A stretch of 64,000 bases of DNA from Terribacillus sp. FSL K6-0262 (GCF_037977385.1 NZ_CP150277.1:2085001-2149000); one strand, 5' to 3'. Positions 36,670 to 45,904 are shown, numbered from the stretch's first letter. Notes: generated by a model from the sequence alone, not told the origin. Made by a program: numbers and translations.

Positions 36670-38259
36670 ATGAAAAGACTTGGAAGATACAGCGGCTATG
36701 ATTTGCAGGCGCTGCGCCGGGATATCATTGCGGGCATCATTGTCGGTATCGTCGCCATTCCGCTTGGCATGTCCTTTGCTATTGCGTCGGGGGTCAATCC
36801 TGAATATGGACTGTATACAGTCATCATCGGCGGTCTGCTTATTTCATTGCTTGGCGGATCGAGATTCCAAATTGGAGGACCGACTGGAGCGTTTGTTCCG
36901 ATTCTGTTAGGCATTGTCATTCAATTTGGTTATCAGGATCTCCTGCTGGCCGGGATGATGGCGGGGATATTGCTTGTCATATTCGGGCTGCTCAAGCTCG
37001 GCAGCTTGATAAAATTCATCCCGCGTCCAGTAGTGGTCGGGTTTACGGCCGGCATCGCCGTGATCATCTTCACCGGACAAATAGGGAATTTCACAGGTAT
37101 TCAAGCGGAGCAAGAAGAAGGATTCCTTCAAAAAATGCAGGCATTGCTTGCGGCCGCGGATACAATCAATATCTACAGTCTGATTATCGCGGCCGTATCC
37201 CTTGCTGCCATCCTCCTTACGCCGAAAATCCTGCCGAAAGTACCGGGAGCGCTAGTGGGGCTGATTTTATCGACGATTGTGGCTGTGCTCTTTTTCCAGG
37301 GACAGGTAGCAACCATCGGCAGTGTATATGGCGATATACCGAGCAAGCTGCCGCAGCTTCAGTTACCTGAGGTTACATTGGACAAGATCATTTACCTGCT
37401 GCCCTCTGCGATCGCTATTGCCTTATTGGGAGGAGTGGAGTCGCTTTTGTCAGCGACAGTCGCTGATAATATGGCCAAAACCAAGCACCACAGCAACCGC
37501 GAGCTAGTCGGGCAGGGAATAGCGAATATTGCCGTTCCCCTCTTTGGTGGCATTCCAGCAACAGGCGCGATTGCCAGGACCGCAACGAATATAAGGAACA
37601 ACGCCTACTCGCCTGTCTCCGGAGTGGTGCATTGCATTTTTGTCCTGGTCATCCTGCTTCTGTTTGCGCCGTATGCTTCGGCAATCCCGCTTGCCAGCAT
37701 GGCCCCGATTCTTATGGTTGTTGCCTGGAATATGAGCGAGCGCAAGGAGGTCGCCCATATCATCCGGATGCGTACATTTGATTCATTCATCCTGATTGTG
37801 ACCTTTGCGCTGACAGTGCTTGCCGATCTGACAGTAGGTGTCGGCTGCGGCTTGCTGCTTGCCTTTGTCGTTTTCGTCAAACGGATGAGCACAGTGCTCT
37901 TTGTGAAAGATGAACAAATCCATGTCCAGGAAACCGACGGTGTGCGGATGTGGAAATTCGAAGGACCTTTATTTTTCGGATCCACGGATATCCTGGAGGA
38001 AGTGGTGGAAAAGACAATGGAGGAGGAACCAGACTCCCTCATCCTTGATTTACAGAAGGTTTCCTATATGGATACATCAGCTGAAGCGGCTTTGCATAAG
38101 CTCGTTGATCATTATGAAACCGCCGATAAGCAACTGCTCTTTCTCGGTGTGCATGGCCAGCCGGAACGATTGCTTCATAAAACCGGCCTGCTTGCCAAGG
38201 TTGGGGAAGAGTATACTGTGAGCAAACGGGAGGAAGCGGTCCGAATATGTACCTCCTAA
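36670..38259 (+). CDS. SulP-family anion transporter with C-terminal STAS domain
   Basis: A 529-residue transporter. About 12 helices carry the SulP pattern, for example AGIIVGIVAIPLGMSFAIASGVNPEYGLYT near the N-terminus and FGGIPATGAIARTATNIRNNA in the middle. The last 130 residues form a STAS domain (VWKFEGPLFFGSTD-like, then SLILDLQKVSYMDTSA). Substrates in this family include sulfate and bicarbonate. GGGAGG precedes ATG by ten bases. The 410-base leader is unusually long. Confidence 0.87.
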   Translation: MKRLGRYSGYDLQALRRDIIAGIIVGIVAIPLGMSFAIASGVNPEYGLYTVIIGGLLISLLGGSRFQIGGPTGAFVPILLGIVIQFGYQDLLLAGMMAGILLVIFGLLKLGSLIKFIPRPVVVGFTAGIAVIIFTGQIGNFTGIQAEQEEGFLQKMQALLAAADTINIYSLIIAAVSLAAILLTPKILPKVPGALVGLILSTIVAVLFFQGQVATIGSVYGDIPSKLPQLQLPEVTLDKIIYLLPSAIAIALLGGVESLLSATVADNMAKTKHHSNRELVGQGIANIAVPLFGGIPATGAIARTATNIRNNAYSPVSGVVHCIFVLVILLLFAPYASAIPLASMAPILMVVAWNMSERKEVAHIIRMRTFDSFILIVTFALTVLADLTVGVGCGLLLAFVVFVKRMSTVLFVKDEQIHVQETDGVRMWKFEGPLFFGSTDILEEVVEKTMEEEPDSLILDLQKVSYMDTSAEAALHKLVDHYETADKQLLFLGVHGQPERLLHKTGLLAKVGEEYTVSKREEAVRICTS

Positions 38260-38278
38260 AAATCGCAAAAAGAGCGGA

Positions 38279-38325
38279 AAGCAAGCGGCTCCCATCCTTC
38301 CTGTGGGGCTGCTTGCTTATTTTTG
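38279..38325 (+). terminator. Terminator after the SulP gene
   Basis: AAGCAAGC-GGCTCCCA and its imperfect complement TGGGGCT-GCTTGCTT enclose TCCTTCCTG; ATTTTTG follows. Confidence 0.8.
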
Positions 38326-38406
38326 TTCCCTTACCGGAAGAAGCAGGGTGCCGGAATAGATGCATAAGCTGTTAGTTTGGGGATTGGTCGATGTATACCG
38401 ATTCCT

Positions 38407-38435
38407 TTATGTTTTAGGATTCTTACCGATATAAA
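38407..38435 (+). promoter_or_regulatory. Probable promoter of the surface protease gene
   Basis: -35 TTATGT at 38407-38412 and -10 TATAAA at 38430-38435 with a 17-base spacer, about 35 bases before the start codon. Confidence 0.4.
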
Positions 38436-38470
38436 AGATAAGAGTCTACCTAGTGAGAGGGATATTGCAG

Positions 38471-40648
38471 ATGAAGAAGCTATTCTTGAAGCAAAGTGTA
38501 TGTGCTTTGCTGTTGGCAGGTTTGATTTCCCAGATTCCAATTGGGAATGCGTATGCAGAAGAAGAACAGCAAATGGTCGTCGTTTATGAAAACGAACAAG
38601 GTGAAAAAGCCATTCAGGACAGCGGTGCTGCAGTGGAGGAGCAATATGGCCACTTATCAGCTGCTGCAATATCTGCAGATACAGAAACAATCGATGAATT
38701 GAAGAAAGACCCTGATATCAAGTATGTGGAACCAGATAGTAAAATCCGTATTGCGGATAATGGCGAAAGCCAGCCTTCGCAGGCAGCGGCCCTGGAACAG
38801 TGGAATCTTGCATCCATACATGCTCCTATGGCTTGGGAAGATGGGCTGACGGGCAATGGGGTGAAGATAGCCATCATGGACAGCGGTATTTATCCGCATG
38901 ACGATTTAGAAATTGCCGGAGGTTTTTCGGCTGTCGATTATACAACATCTTATGAAGATGATGAGGGCCATGGAACCCATATAGCCGGCATCATCGGAGC
39001 AAAGCATGATGGACAAGGCATAGACGGCATAGCACCCGATGCGGATCTTTATGCGGTCAAGGTGCTGGACCAGAACGGTGAAGGATATCTTTCCGATCTT
39101 TTGGAAGGAATAGACTGGGCTATTGCGCAAAACATGGACATCATTAATTTGAGCATGGGAACGGCGGATAAAAGTGACGCACTGGAGGATGCCGTAGACA
39201 AAGCTTATCGAGCCGGTATTTTGTTGGTGGCAGCAAGCGGAAATGAAGGAGCGGGACATCCAGTTGATTATCCTGCAGCTTATGAGCCTGTCATTGCGGT
39301 ATCCGCTACCGATCCAAACAACGATATCACGTCGTTTTCATCGGTCGGGGATGAAGTGGAGTTTGCAGCTCCGGGAGCAGATATCTCAAGTACATTACCA
39401 GGCTCCGATTACGGAATGATGAGCGGGACCTCGCAGGCAACTTCCCATGTCACCGCCATGCTTGCCATTTTGAAGCAGCAGTTTCCGGCTGATACTAATG
39501 CACAATTGCGGCAGCTCCTTCAGCAATATAGCATGGATCTTGGTCAGGAGGGCCGCGATGGACTGTATGGTTATGGGATGATTCAATACCCTGCACCAGA
39601 AAGTGATGACGGAATTGTACCAGGAGGGACGGAAGGAAACAGCTCCCAAGATGATGTGAAAGAAAATGTTCCGACTGAGGATTTACAGGCACTTGCTGAT
39701 GAAGTTGGCATGACATTGGAAGAATTGGAAGATTTGTTTGCGGCGAACGGCTTGGATTTATATAGCTACCAAAACATGGGCGAAATCTATCACGTCATGT
39801 ATCAAGACGTTAATCAAGTTTCTGTCTATCTTCTATTGGAGAAAATCGGATTGAAGCGAGAGGAGCTTGATCGGCTGCTTGCTGCTGATAGTGTGACGCT
39901 GGCCGACTTTGCAAGTTTGGAAGAACTCGCGGACTATGTCTCCGTTACAGGCAGCAAGGACTTTGACGCGTTTTGGGAGGAGGCATCCTCTGCTTTCCAA
40001 GAGATAGGCATGAGTGAAGAGGAGGGCAGAAATCTATATGATCATCTGGAGTCCGTGCTGGGCAGCGTTTCGGATGACACTATCGCGGGGATCGAGTCAC
40101 TGCGTGATCGTGCAAAGGGTATAGGTGATTTGGGCAGCCTCGATGATCTGGAGGATGGACAGAGAAGTGAACTGGTATCTTTGTGGCATGACTTCCTTGC
40201 ACTATTCCAACTCAAAGCAAAGTTCCATCTTATTGAAGGTGATAAGGAGACGGAAGTGACGGCCGAGGAGCTTTCCCGGCTGGCCGATATTGGTGAACAG
40301 ACCCTGCGAGTGGAATTGTATGATACTAAAGATGGATTTCTGTTGGATCTTTCCTTCGATGGCAGGCAATTGGAACACGTATCGGCAGGCTCTCCCGAGG
40401 AAGCAAAACCTGACGTGGTGCCTGCTCAAAAGGGCGAGGAACCAGAAAGGGACGCCGGAGAAATCAAGCTTACATATAAGACGGCAGAAAGTGCGGGGCA
40501 AGGGTCGGAGAAAAATCAAGCTCATCAAGATCCCGAAGGACAACGCCTGCCAGATACAGCTTCTCTGATCGGTAATCTAGTGACAGCAGGTCTGACCTTG
40601 ACTGCAGCTGGTTTCATTCTGTATGCACGGAACCGATATACGAAATAG
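38471..40648 (+). CDS. Wall-anchored subtilisin-like protease with acidic domain and LPDTA sorting signal
   Basis: A 725-residue exported protein. A signal peptide ends at AYA; an I9-type propeptide (about residues 25-90) precedes the S8 catalytic domain with Asp in IAIMDSG, His in GHGTHIAGI and Ser in MSGTSQATSHV. After about residue 390 comes a long acidic helical region resembling the 'processed acidic surface protein' family. It ends with LPDTAS, a hydrophobic helix and a basic tail, a class D-type sortase signal (LPXTA rather than LPXTG). The start is ATG 38471 behind GAGAGGG; a GTG six codons upstream is less likely. No sortase gene is in the window. Confidence 0.85.
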   Translation: MKKLFLKQSVCALLLAGLISQIPIGNAYAEEEQQMVVVYENEQGEKAIQDSGAAVEEQYGHLSAAAISADTETIDELKKDPDIKYVEPDSKIRIADNGESQPSQAAALEQWNLASIHAPMAWEDGLTGNGVKIAIMDSGIYPHDDLEIAGGFSAVDYTTSYEDDEGHGTHIAGIIGAKHDGQGIDGIAPDADLYAVKVLDQNGEGYLSDLLEGIDWAIAQNMDIINLSMGTADKSDALEDAVDKAYRAGILLVAASGNEGAGHPVDYPAAYEPVIAVSATDPNNDITSFSSVGDEVEFAAPGADISSTLPGSDYGMMSGTSQATSHVTAMLAILKQQFPADTNAQLRQLLQQYSMDLGQEGRDGLYGYGMIQYPAPESDDGIVPGGTEGNSSQDDVKENVPTEDLQALADEVGMTLEELEDLFAANGLDLYSYQNMGEIYHVMYQDVNQVSVYLLLEKIGLKREELDRLLAADSVTLADFASLEELADYVSVTGSKDFDAFWEEASSAFQEIGMSEEEGRNLYDHLESVLGSVSDDTIAGIESLRDRAKGIGDLGSLDDLEDGQRSELVSLWHDFLALFQLKAKFHLIEGDKETEVTAEELSRLADIGEQTLRVELYDTKDGFLLDLSFDGRQLEHVSAGSPEEAKPDVVPAQKGEEPERDAGEIKLTYKTAESAGQGSEKNQAHQDPEGQRLPDTASLIGNLVTAGLTLTAAGFILYARNRYTK

Positions 40649-40765
40649 CGTAACAGGAACGACAAAGCTGACAATCCGCCGGCAGTGCGATCTTGAGTGG
40701 ATTTCTCAGGATCAAAGGATAACCTGGATAGCAAATTGACAGCTTCTGAAACAATAATCAGTTTT

Positions 40766-40797
40766 AAAAAGGCATTCCGCTATGGAATGCCTTCTTT
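40766..40797 (-). terminator. Terminator of uvsE
   Basis: AAAGGCATTCC and GGAATGCCTT around GCTAT; on the minus strand T5 follows. It lies immediately after the uvsE stop. Confidence 0.8.
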
Positions 40798-41753
40798 CAT
40801 AGTTCAACTGCTGCTTCGCCGATTCGCTTTACGCCTCGAATACAGGAAATATCCTCTGCCAGCCGCAGTGCTGCCTTGTCCTTCTGTTTTGCTTCAATCA
40901 TGAAATCCAAGGATTGGCCGATATCCTTCAGATGCTTGATCAGCGGCATCAGAAATTCCGCATCTACATAATCAGCGTGACTGCGATATGCGTTCTCTGA
41001 TTTAGGGGAAGAAACATGGATTTTCGGCACATGCTTGCGGTTTTGCCATGTAGCCATGAAGCGCGGGAGGATTTCCTCCAGGGGCTCCCTTTCTGTGTGA
41101 TTTGCCATGTAGTGGTGAAAATCGAACATCATTGGTATCCGATGCCTTTCACACACTTCCAGCGTTTCGGCTGCTGTGTAGGTTTTATCATCATTTTCCA
41201 ATGTCATTTGCGCTTTGATCGGTTCAGGAAGCTGCTTGATGTTTTCCTGGAATCGTTCCAACGCCAGCTCTTTGTTTCCGTACGCGCCTCCGATATGGAT
41301 ATTGATATATGCTTCCTCTTCTAATCCCATTGCAGTCAGCATATTGTAATGGTATTGCATATCTTTGATGGCATTTACCGTGATATGCGGTTTATCGCTT
41401 GTAAAAAGGGTAAACTGATTCGGGTGAAAGCTCACTCGGATGCCGTGATCCCGTACCAGCCGTCCGATTTCTCCGTACAAGTCGGTAAAGGGTGAAATAT
41501 AATCCCACCCTGCTTCTTCATGGGTGGCCAGCGGAGCAAGCGAAGAAGAAAAACGGTAGAGGTTGATCTGATGGGCGATATTATAATGAAGGATCCGGGT
41601 TGTACGTTCCAGGTTTTCCTTTGTCAGTGCGTGCAGTTTGGCTTTCCGCTCATCGTTTCCGAGTCTGGACCACCTGGCGAATGTCATGGTCTTCGCCGGG
41701 GATGCTTCATATAAATTCAAGGCAGTTGCTGCATAGCCGAAGCGGATGATCAT
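40797..41753 (-). CDS. uvsE: UV damage endonuclease (UVDE)
   Basis: A 318-residue TIM-barrel nuclease that cuts DNA 5' to pyrimidine dimers and other lesions, starting alternative excision repair. Metal-binding and catalytic elements are IRVSFHPNQFTLF, AYINIHIGGAYG, MTLENDDKTY, MMFDFHHYMAN and KIHVSSPKSE. The start is ATG 41753 with AAAGGAGATG upstream; a longer in-frame form lacks a site. In spore-formers such enzymes support spore UV resistance. It is divergent from the DUF4178-PspA operon. Confidence 0.93.
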   Translation of the reverse strand: MIIRFGYAATALNLYEASPAKTMTFARWSRLGNDERKAKLHALTKENLERTTRILHYNIAHQINLYRFSSSLAPLATHEEAGWDYISPFTDLYGEIGRLVRDHGIRVSFHPNQFTLFTSDKPHITVNAIKDMQYHYNMLTAMGLEEEAYINIHIGGAYGNKELALERFQENIKQLPEPIKAQMTLENDDKTYTAAETLEVCERHRIPMMFDFHHYMANHTEREPLEEILPRFMATWQNRKHVPKIHVSSPKSENAYRSHADYVDAEFLMPLIKHLKDIGQSLDFMIEAKQKDKAALRLAEDISCIRGVKRIGEAAVEL

Positions 41754-41798
41754 ACAATCATCTCCTTTGTGACGATCTAAAGCTATGTTCCCCTTCTT

Positions 41799-41863
41799 TT
41801 GACATCGATAATCCTGTTTTGGAATAGTAAGTCCATGCATGTCCGGCTGTACACCTGTATAAT
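41799..41863 (+). promoter_or_regulatory. Promoter candidates of the DUF4178-PspA operon
   Basis: A perfect -35 TTGACA at 41799-41804 is followed after 18 bases by AATAGT. A separate perfect -10 TATAAT is at 41858-41863 with a poor -35. Either could start the operon. Confidence 0.4.
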
Positions 41864-41947
41864 TAGAAACAAGCAGGAAAAAAGTTTGGAACCTTTTGAA
41901 TCCCTGCCCGTATAAGAAGGTACAAGATAAGAGGATGGTGAAAGGTT

Positions 41948-42460
41948 TTGGGTATTCTTTCCCGTATATTCAAGAAAAAAGCTCCTGAGCGTCCTGCTGT
42001 GAGGGAACGTAATGCACTTTCCATCCAAGTGGGGGACATTGTCGAATATGACTTGGTCACGTATGAAGTAGTCGGCAAAATCACATCCCGCCAAGGGAAC
42101 TATGAATGGTTTGACTATCAGCTGGTGGAAGGGGATACAACATTGTGGCTCTCCGCGGAAATGGATGATGAATTGGAGCTGGGTATATATAAAAAAATCC
42201 CGCTTTCGGTGTCAAAACCATATCCGAAGCAGTTATCGTACGAGGGCCGGACTTACTACCTTGATGAGCAAGGTGAAGCGCGAGTCGTCGGGGAAGGAAG
42301 AAGTCGTAATGTGAATGGCTCCATCGTTCATTTTGCAGATTATTATGATGAAGATGAAGAGCATTTCCTTGGTCTTGAGGGCTGGGGAAGTGAAATAGAG
42401 GTCAGCTACGGCTATGAAATCAAACCGCGTGAAATCAAAATAATTGCGGGTTCAAATTAA
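41948..42460 (+). CDS. DUF4178 protein, first gene of a PspA operon
   Basis: A 170-residue soluble protein starting at TTG 41948 behind AAAGG. After a basic N-terminus (MGILSRIFKKKAPER) comes one DUF4178 domain: IQVGDIVEYDLVTYEVVGKI, then EWFDYQLVEGDTTLWLSAEMDD. DUF4178 proteins occur next to PspA and DUF350 genes in many bacteria, but their biochemical role is unknown. The pspA start follows by 25 bases, and the five genes to 45904 are closely spaced on the same strand. Confidence 0.78.
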   Translation: MGILSRIFKKKAPERPAVRERNALSIQVGDIVEYDLVTYEVVGKITSRQGNYEWFDYQLVEGDTTLWLSAEMDDELELGIYKKIPLSVSKPYPKQLSYEGRTYYLDEQGEARVVGEGRSRNVNGSIVHFADYYDEDEEHFLGLEGWGSEIEVSYGYEIKPREIKIIAGSN

Positions 42461-42485
42461 AAGATCAAAGGAGAGAATGAATAGT

Positions 42486-43154
42486 ATGTTCAAATTTTTT
42501 AATCGTGTGAAGACAGTCGTAAGCTCTGAATTGAATGCAATGCTGGATAAAGCCGAAGATCCGGTGAAAATGCTGGATCAGTTCATGCGTGATATGGAAG
42601 CGGATATCAGGGAAGCGGAAACTGCCGTTGCAAAACAGATAGCCAATGAAAAGATGCTTAAACGCAAGTATGATGATGCCAAGGCGATGGCTGATAAGCG
42701 TCAGAAGCAAGCAGAAACAGCTGTCGAAGCAGGTAATGATGATTTGGCTCGCCGTGCCCTGGAGGATAAGCAGACACATCAGCAGACGGCTGATACACTT
42801 TATGCATCCTGGGAGCGTGCATCCAGCGATGCAGCTGCCATCCGTCAGAAACTGGATGAAATGAAAAAAGAATACGCAGAAATGAAACTGAAAAAGGATT
42901 CCTTGAAAGCACGTGCTGAATCTGCCAAAACACGCACGAAGATGAACCGCACCATGTCCAGTATCGGCAGTGATGAGTCACGCAGCGGCTTCGAGCGTAT
43001 GGAAGAAAAGGTGCTGCAGTATGAGGCAGAGGCGGAAACCAGCGAGGACCTTTCCAAATCGAATCGCTCCCTCGATGATGAATTCGCTGCTTTGGAGAAA
43101 AATGGCGTCGACGATGAGTTAGCTGCCCTTAAAAAGAAAATGGGCAAAGAGTAA
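42486..43154 (+). CDS. pspA: PspA/IM30 family membrane-stress protein
   Basis: A 222-residue, almost fully helical coiled-coil protein of the PspA/IM30/Vipp1 family, related to ESCRT-III. These assemble on the inner membrane face and preserve its integrity under stress. The N-terminal amphipathic helix FKFFNRVKTVVSSELNAMLDKAEDPVKMLDQFMRDM is typical. The start is ATG 42486; an ATG three codons upstream (42477) is possible, since AAAGGAGAGA spacing suits neither perfectly. It is the second gene of the operon; a weak terminator follows, which would make it more abundant than later genes. Confidence 0.9.
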   Translation: MFKFFNRVKTVVSSELNAMLDKAEDPVKMLDQFMRDMEADIREAETAVAKQIANEKMLKRKYDDAKAMADKRQKQAETAVEAGNDDLARRALEDKQTHQQTADTLYASWERASSDAAAIRQKLDEMKKEYAEMKLKKDSLKARAESAKTRTKMNRTMSSIGSDESRSGFERMEEKVLQYEAEAETSEDLSKSNRSLDDEFAALEKNGVDDELAALKKKMGKE

Positions 43155-43178
43155 GCAGCCAAAGCCATCGGCAGGCTG

Positions 43179-43203
43179 ACCCTTGCGTGAAGCAAGGGTT
43201 TTC
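43179..43203 (+). terminator. Intra-operon attenuator-like hairpin
   Basis: ACCCTTGC-GTGAA-GCAAGGGT then TTTTCG, 25 bases after the pspA stop and 46 before the next gene. A short T-run suggests partial termination. Confidence 0.6.
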
Positions 43204-43248
43204 GTCTGTCTGCTGTACATAAGAAAAAGGGAGAAGGGAGGAGCTTTC

Positions 43249-43899
43249 ATGAAATATTGGCTGGCGGGTATCTGCCTGTGTTTTGTCCTCATCCTGGCTG
43301 GCTGCGGTAGTTCCGGTGATCAGTCTGCTTCTGTCAGCGATATACCTGATGAACCGGATAAGGAAACAGTCACCTCAGAATTTGAAAATAGTGCAGGGGA
43401 ATCGATCGAGACATTGATAGACAATAACTTCTATTTGCTCGATGTTGTTTCAGGAGATAGAAGCACCAGCGCAAATGTCTATGCAACGCGCCTTTATTCA
43501 GTGGACGAATTAGAAGAGCTGTTTAAGCAAACAGAAGGTCCTGATGAGATCAGCGATAAGAAAAACGGACAGCAAATCATGGTTTATGATGATGTCTTCA
43601 TCACGCTGAAACCTAGTGAAGAAGACGATGATGTCACCTTGATCGAAGTCGCGGACCGCAACTTTGTGCGCGAAAACTACTCACCGAACTATTTAAATAC
43701 ATTCTTTACATTTGCGCTGTTGAACTCCCTTTTTGGCAGCAATTGGAGCCAGACCAGAATGGATACTTGCCAGAACGGCGGGTGCTACGGAGGCTATACG
43801 TCGACATATCGGTCGGATGATGGCAGCGGCGGCACAGGAAGCACTGTACGACGCGGTACATCCGGCTATCGCGGCGGAGGGCCGGATGCAGGTAAATAA
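43249..43899 (+). CDS. DUF4247 lipoprotein
   Basis: A 216-residue lipoprotein with signal peptide ending LILAGC. The DUF4247 domain has the features IETLIDNNFYLLDVVSG and FVRENYSPNYLNTFF-LLNSLFG. The C-terminal 50 residues are Gly/Ser/Thr-rich and contain two cysteines (CQNGGC). GGGAGGAG precedes ATG 43249. It sits on the outer face of the membrane in an operon with PspA. Role unknown; it may sense or stabilise the membrane from outside. Confidence 0.8.
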   Translation: MKYWLAGICLCFVLILAGCGSSGDQSASVSDIPDEPDKETVTSEFENSAGESIETLIDNNFYLLDVVSGDRSTSANVYATRLYSVDELEELFKQTEGPDEISDKKNGQQIMVYDDVFITLKPSEEDDDVTLIEVADRNFVRENYSPNYLNTFFTFALLNSLFGSNWSQTRMDTCQNGGCYGGYTSTYRSDDGSGGTGSTVRRGTSGYRGGGPDAGK

Positions 43900-43930
43900 A
43901 GATAAACCATAAATAAGGAGGCATAGATTC

Positions 43931-44326
43931 ATGAATCCATTTCTATCAACGTTTTTGTATTTTGCCATTGCGGTTGTAATCGTCATCATTGGTCTTATCA
44001 TCTTTGAGCTGATCACGCATAAGTACCGGGACTGGGAGGAAATAGAAAAGGGCAACACAGCGGTGGCGTTGTCGATTGGCGGTAAGGTCATCGGGATCTG
44101 TCTTGTATTATCATTCTCCATTTATCACAGCAGCGAGCTTTGGGAAACGCTTATCTGGGGGGCTTATGGTGTCGTTCTGCAGATGGTAGCCTACTTCGTA
44201 TTCGAAGGGGTGACGAGGCGTTTCTCTGTCCAATCCAAGCTGAAAGAAAACAATATCGCTGTCGGAATCATTTCCTTGGCAGTTTCAGTCGGACTTGGAT
44301 TCGTCATCGGTGCATCCATTACGTAA
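43931..44326 (+). CDS. DUF350 membrane protein
   Basis: A 131-residue protein with four predicted helices, one DUF350 unit pair. It includes FALIIF-like FELITHKYRDWEEIEKGNTAVALSIGGK, the conserved loop between helices 1 and 2. DUF350 is also found in the E. coli yjfI-yjfC cluster (YjfL) beside a PspA-like protein, so the pairing is ancient. AAGGAGG precedes ATG; the next gene follows by 27 bases. Confidence 0.87.
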   Translation: MNPFLSTFLYFAIAVVIVIIGLIIFELITHKYRDWEEIEKGNTAVALSIGGKVIGICLVLSFSIYHSSELWETLIWGAYGVVLQMVAYFVFEGVTRRFSVQSKLKENNIAVGIISLAVSVGLGFVIGASIT

Positions 44327-44353
44327 GTTAAAAGCGGTTCGGAGATGAAAGAG

Positions 44354-45904
44354 ATGCAAGAGAAAGTATCGAATAAAACGTCATTCATATATTGGGCTTC
44401 AGGTATCGTTTCGATTTGCGGTATCATTTTCGAAGTCTTATTCGGGGCCCTAGGGTCCTATATTCTCGGAGATGGTGTGAAGCAATATACACTTACCATC
44501 TCTTTGTTTTTGACTGGTATGGGGATCGGTGCCAGCGTCAGCGAACGGGTGACGAAGCGGCTGATCCTGGCATTCATTTATATCGAATTCTTCGTGGCCT
44601 TGATCGGGGGATTCTCCAGTTTTACCATGTTCGGAATCACGGCCTATACTCCTGATGGAACAGATGCATTCTATCTATATTTCGTGACGCTTATCGTCGG
44701 GGCGCTCACTGGGGTGGAGCTGCCGATCCTCATCCGTAAAGCGAATGAGATCGGAGAGACGCTCGGCCGAAGTACGGCACGCGTCCTATTCAGTGATTAT
44801 GCGGGGGGACTGATCGGCGGGCTGCTTTTTGCCTTCCTGCTGCGCCCGCAATTCGGTATCGTCAAATCGGCATTTTTAGTCGGACTTGTCAATTTGGCAG
44901 TGGCGCTCATCGTTCTCTGGCTGTTTCGCGCGGAAGTGAAGCGCGTTGCCTTGCATGCCGCCGTCGGGATCGTCATTGGAATCATGCTCATCCTTGGTGT
45001 CTTTTTCGGGGAGGAGACTGCATTTTCCTTCGAGCAGAAGCTGTACGAGGATCCGATCATTCATATGGAACAAAGCCAGTATCAAAATATCATCCTTACC
45101 CAGGATGGAGATGATCTGCGGCTGTATTTGAATGGCGGCTTGCAGTTCAGCTCGTTCGATCAGCATCGGTACCATGATGCACTCGTCCATCCGGTCATGT
45201 CCCAAGCCAAGCAGCATGATCATGTGCTGATTCTTGGCGGAGGGGATGGTTTGGCTGCGAATGAAATCTTGAAGTACGATGACGTCCAGGATATCACGTT
45301 GGTCGATCTCGACCCTGCAGTGACCGAATTGGCGAAGACGGAGCCGAGACTGCTAGATCTGAATAATAGATCTTTATTAAATGATAAAGTGACCATCCAT
45401 AATCAGGATGCCTTCAACTACTTGAAGGAGACAGATCGGATGTATGATGTCATCATCGTGGATTTGCCCGATCCGAATGATGAGAGCTTGAACAAGCTTT
45501 ATACCGAAGAATTCTACTCATTGGTACGCAATCATATGAATCCCGAGGGAGCGATGATCGTCCAAGCGACCAGCCCGGTGTTTGCGACCGAGTCTTACTG
45601 GACGATAGACGAAACCATTCGTGCAACAGGACTGGAAACGGAAAATCTGCATTTGGATGTGCCGAGCTTCGGTAATTGGGGCTTTGTCATGGCCAGCAGA
45701 AACCCGATCGATCCGGATGAACTGGAAGTCACGGTACCCACGGAATATTTGAAAACGTCCATGATTCCAGGCATGACTGAATTCGGCAAGGATGAAGATA
45801 GGGAAATCACCAATTCAGATGGGGAAACCGTGTCACTGCGGCCGAATACATTGGTCGATCCGCACTTGATCGAGATTTACCAGCAGGAATGGAAGCATTA
45901 CTGA
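44354..45904 (+). CDS. Membrane-fused spermidine-synthase-like aminopropyltransferase
   Basis: About 516 residues. The N-terminal 215 form about seven helices (GALGSYILGDGVKQYTLTISLFLTGMGIGA and so on). The C-terminal half is a spermidine-synthase fold with ILGGGDGLAANEILKY for decarboxylated AdoMet, DLDPAVTE and VDLPDPND with the catalytic aspartate. It would add an aminopropyl group to putrescine or another amine at the membrane. ATG 44354 is eight bases after GGAG; an ATG three codons earlier is too close. Last gene of the PspA operon; its end overlaps the convergent Lrp-type gene by 7 bases. Confidence 0.87.
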   Translation: MQEKVSNKTSFIYWASGIVSICGIIFEVLFGALGSYILGDGVKQYTLTISLFLTGMGIGASVSERVTKRLILAFIYIEFFVALIGGFSSFTMFGITAYTPDGTDAFYLYFVTLIVGALTGVELPILIRKANEIGETLGRSTARVLFSDYAGGLIGGLLFAFLLRPQFGIVKSAFLVGLVNLAVALIVLWLFRAEVKRVALHAAVGIVIGIMLILGVFFGEETAFSFEQKLYEDPIIHMEQSQYQNIILTQDGDDLRLYLNGGLQFSSFDQHRYHDALVHPVMSQAKQHDHVLILGGGDGLAANEILKYDDVQDITLVDLDPAVTELAKTEPRLLDLNNRSLLNDKVTIHNQDAFNYLKETDRMYDVIIVDLPDPNDESLNKLYTEEFYSLVRNHMNPEGAMIVQATSPVFATESYWTIDETIRATGLETENLHLDVPSFGNWGFVMASRNPIDPDELEVTVPTEYLKTSMIPGMTEFGKDEDREITNSDGETVSLRPNTLVDPHLIEIYQQEWKHY

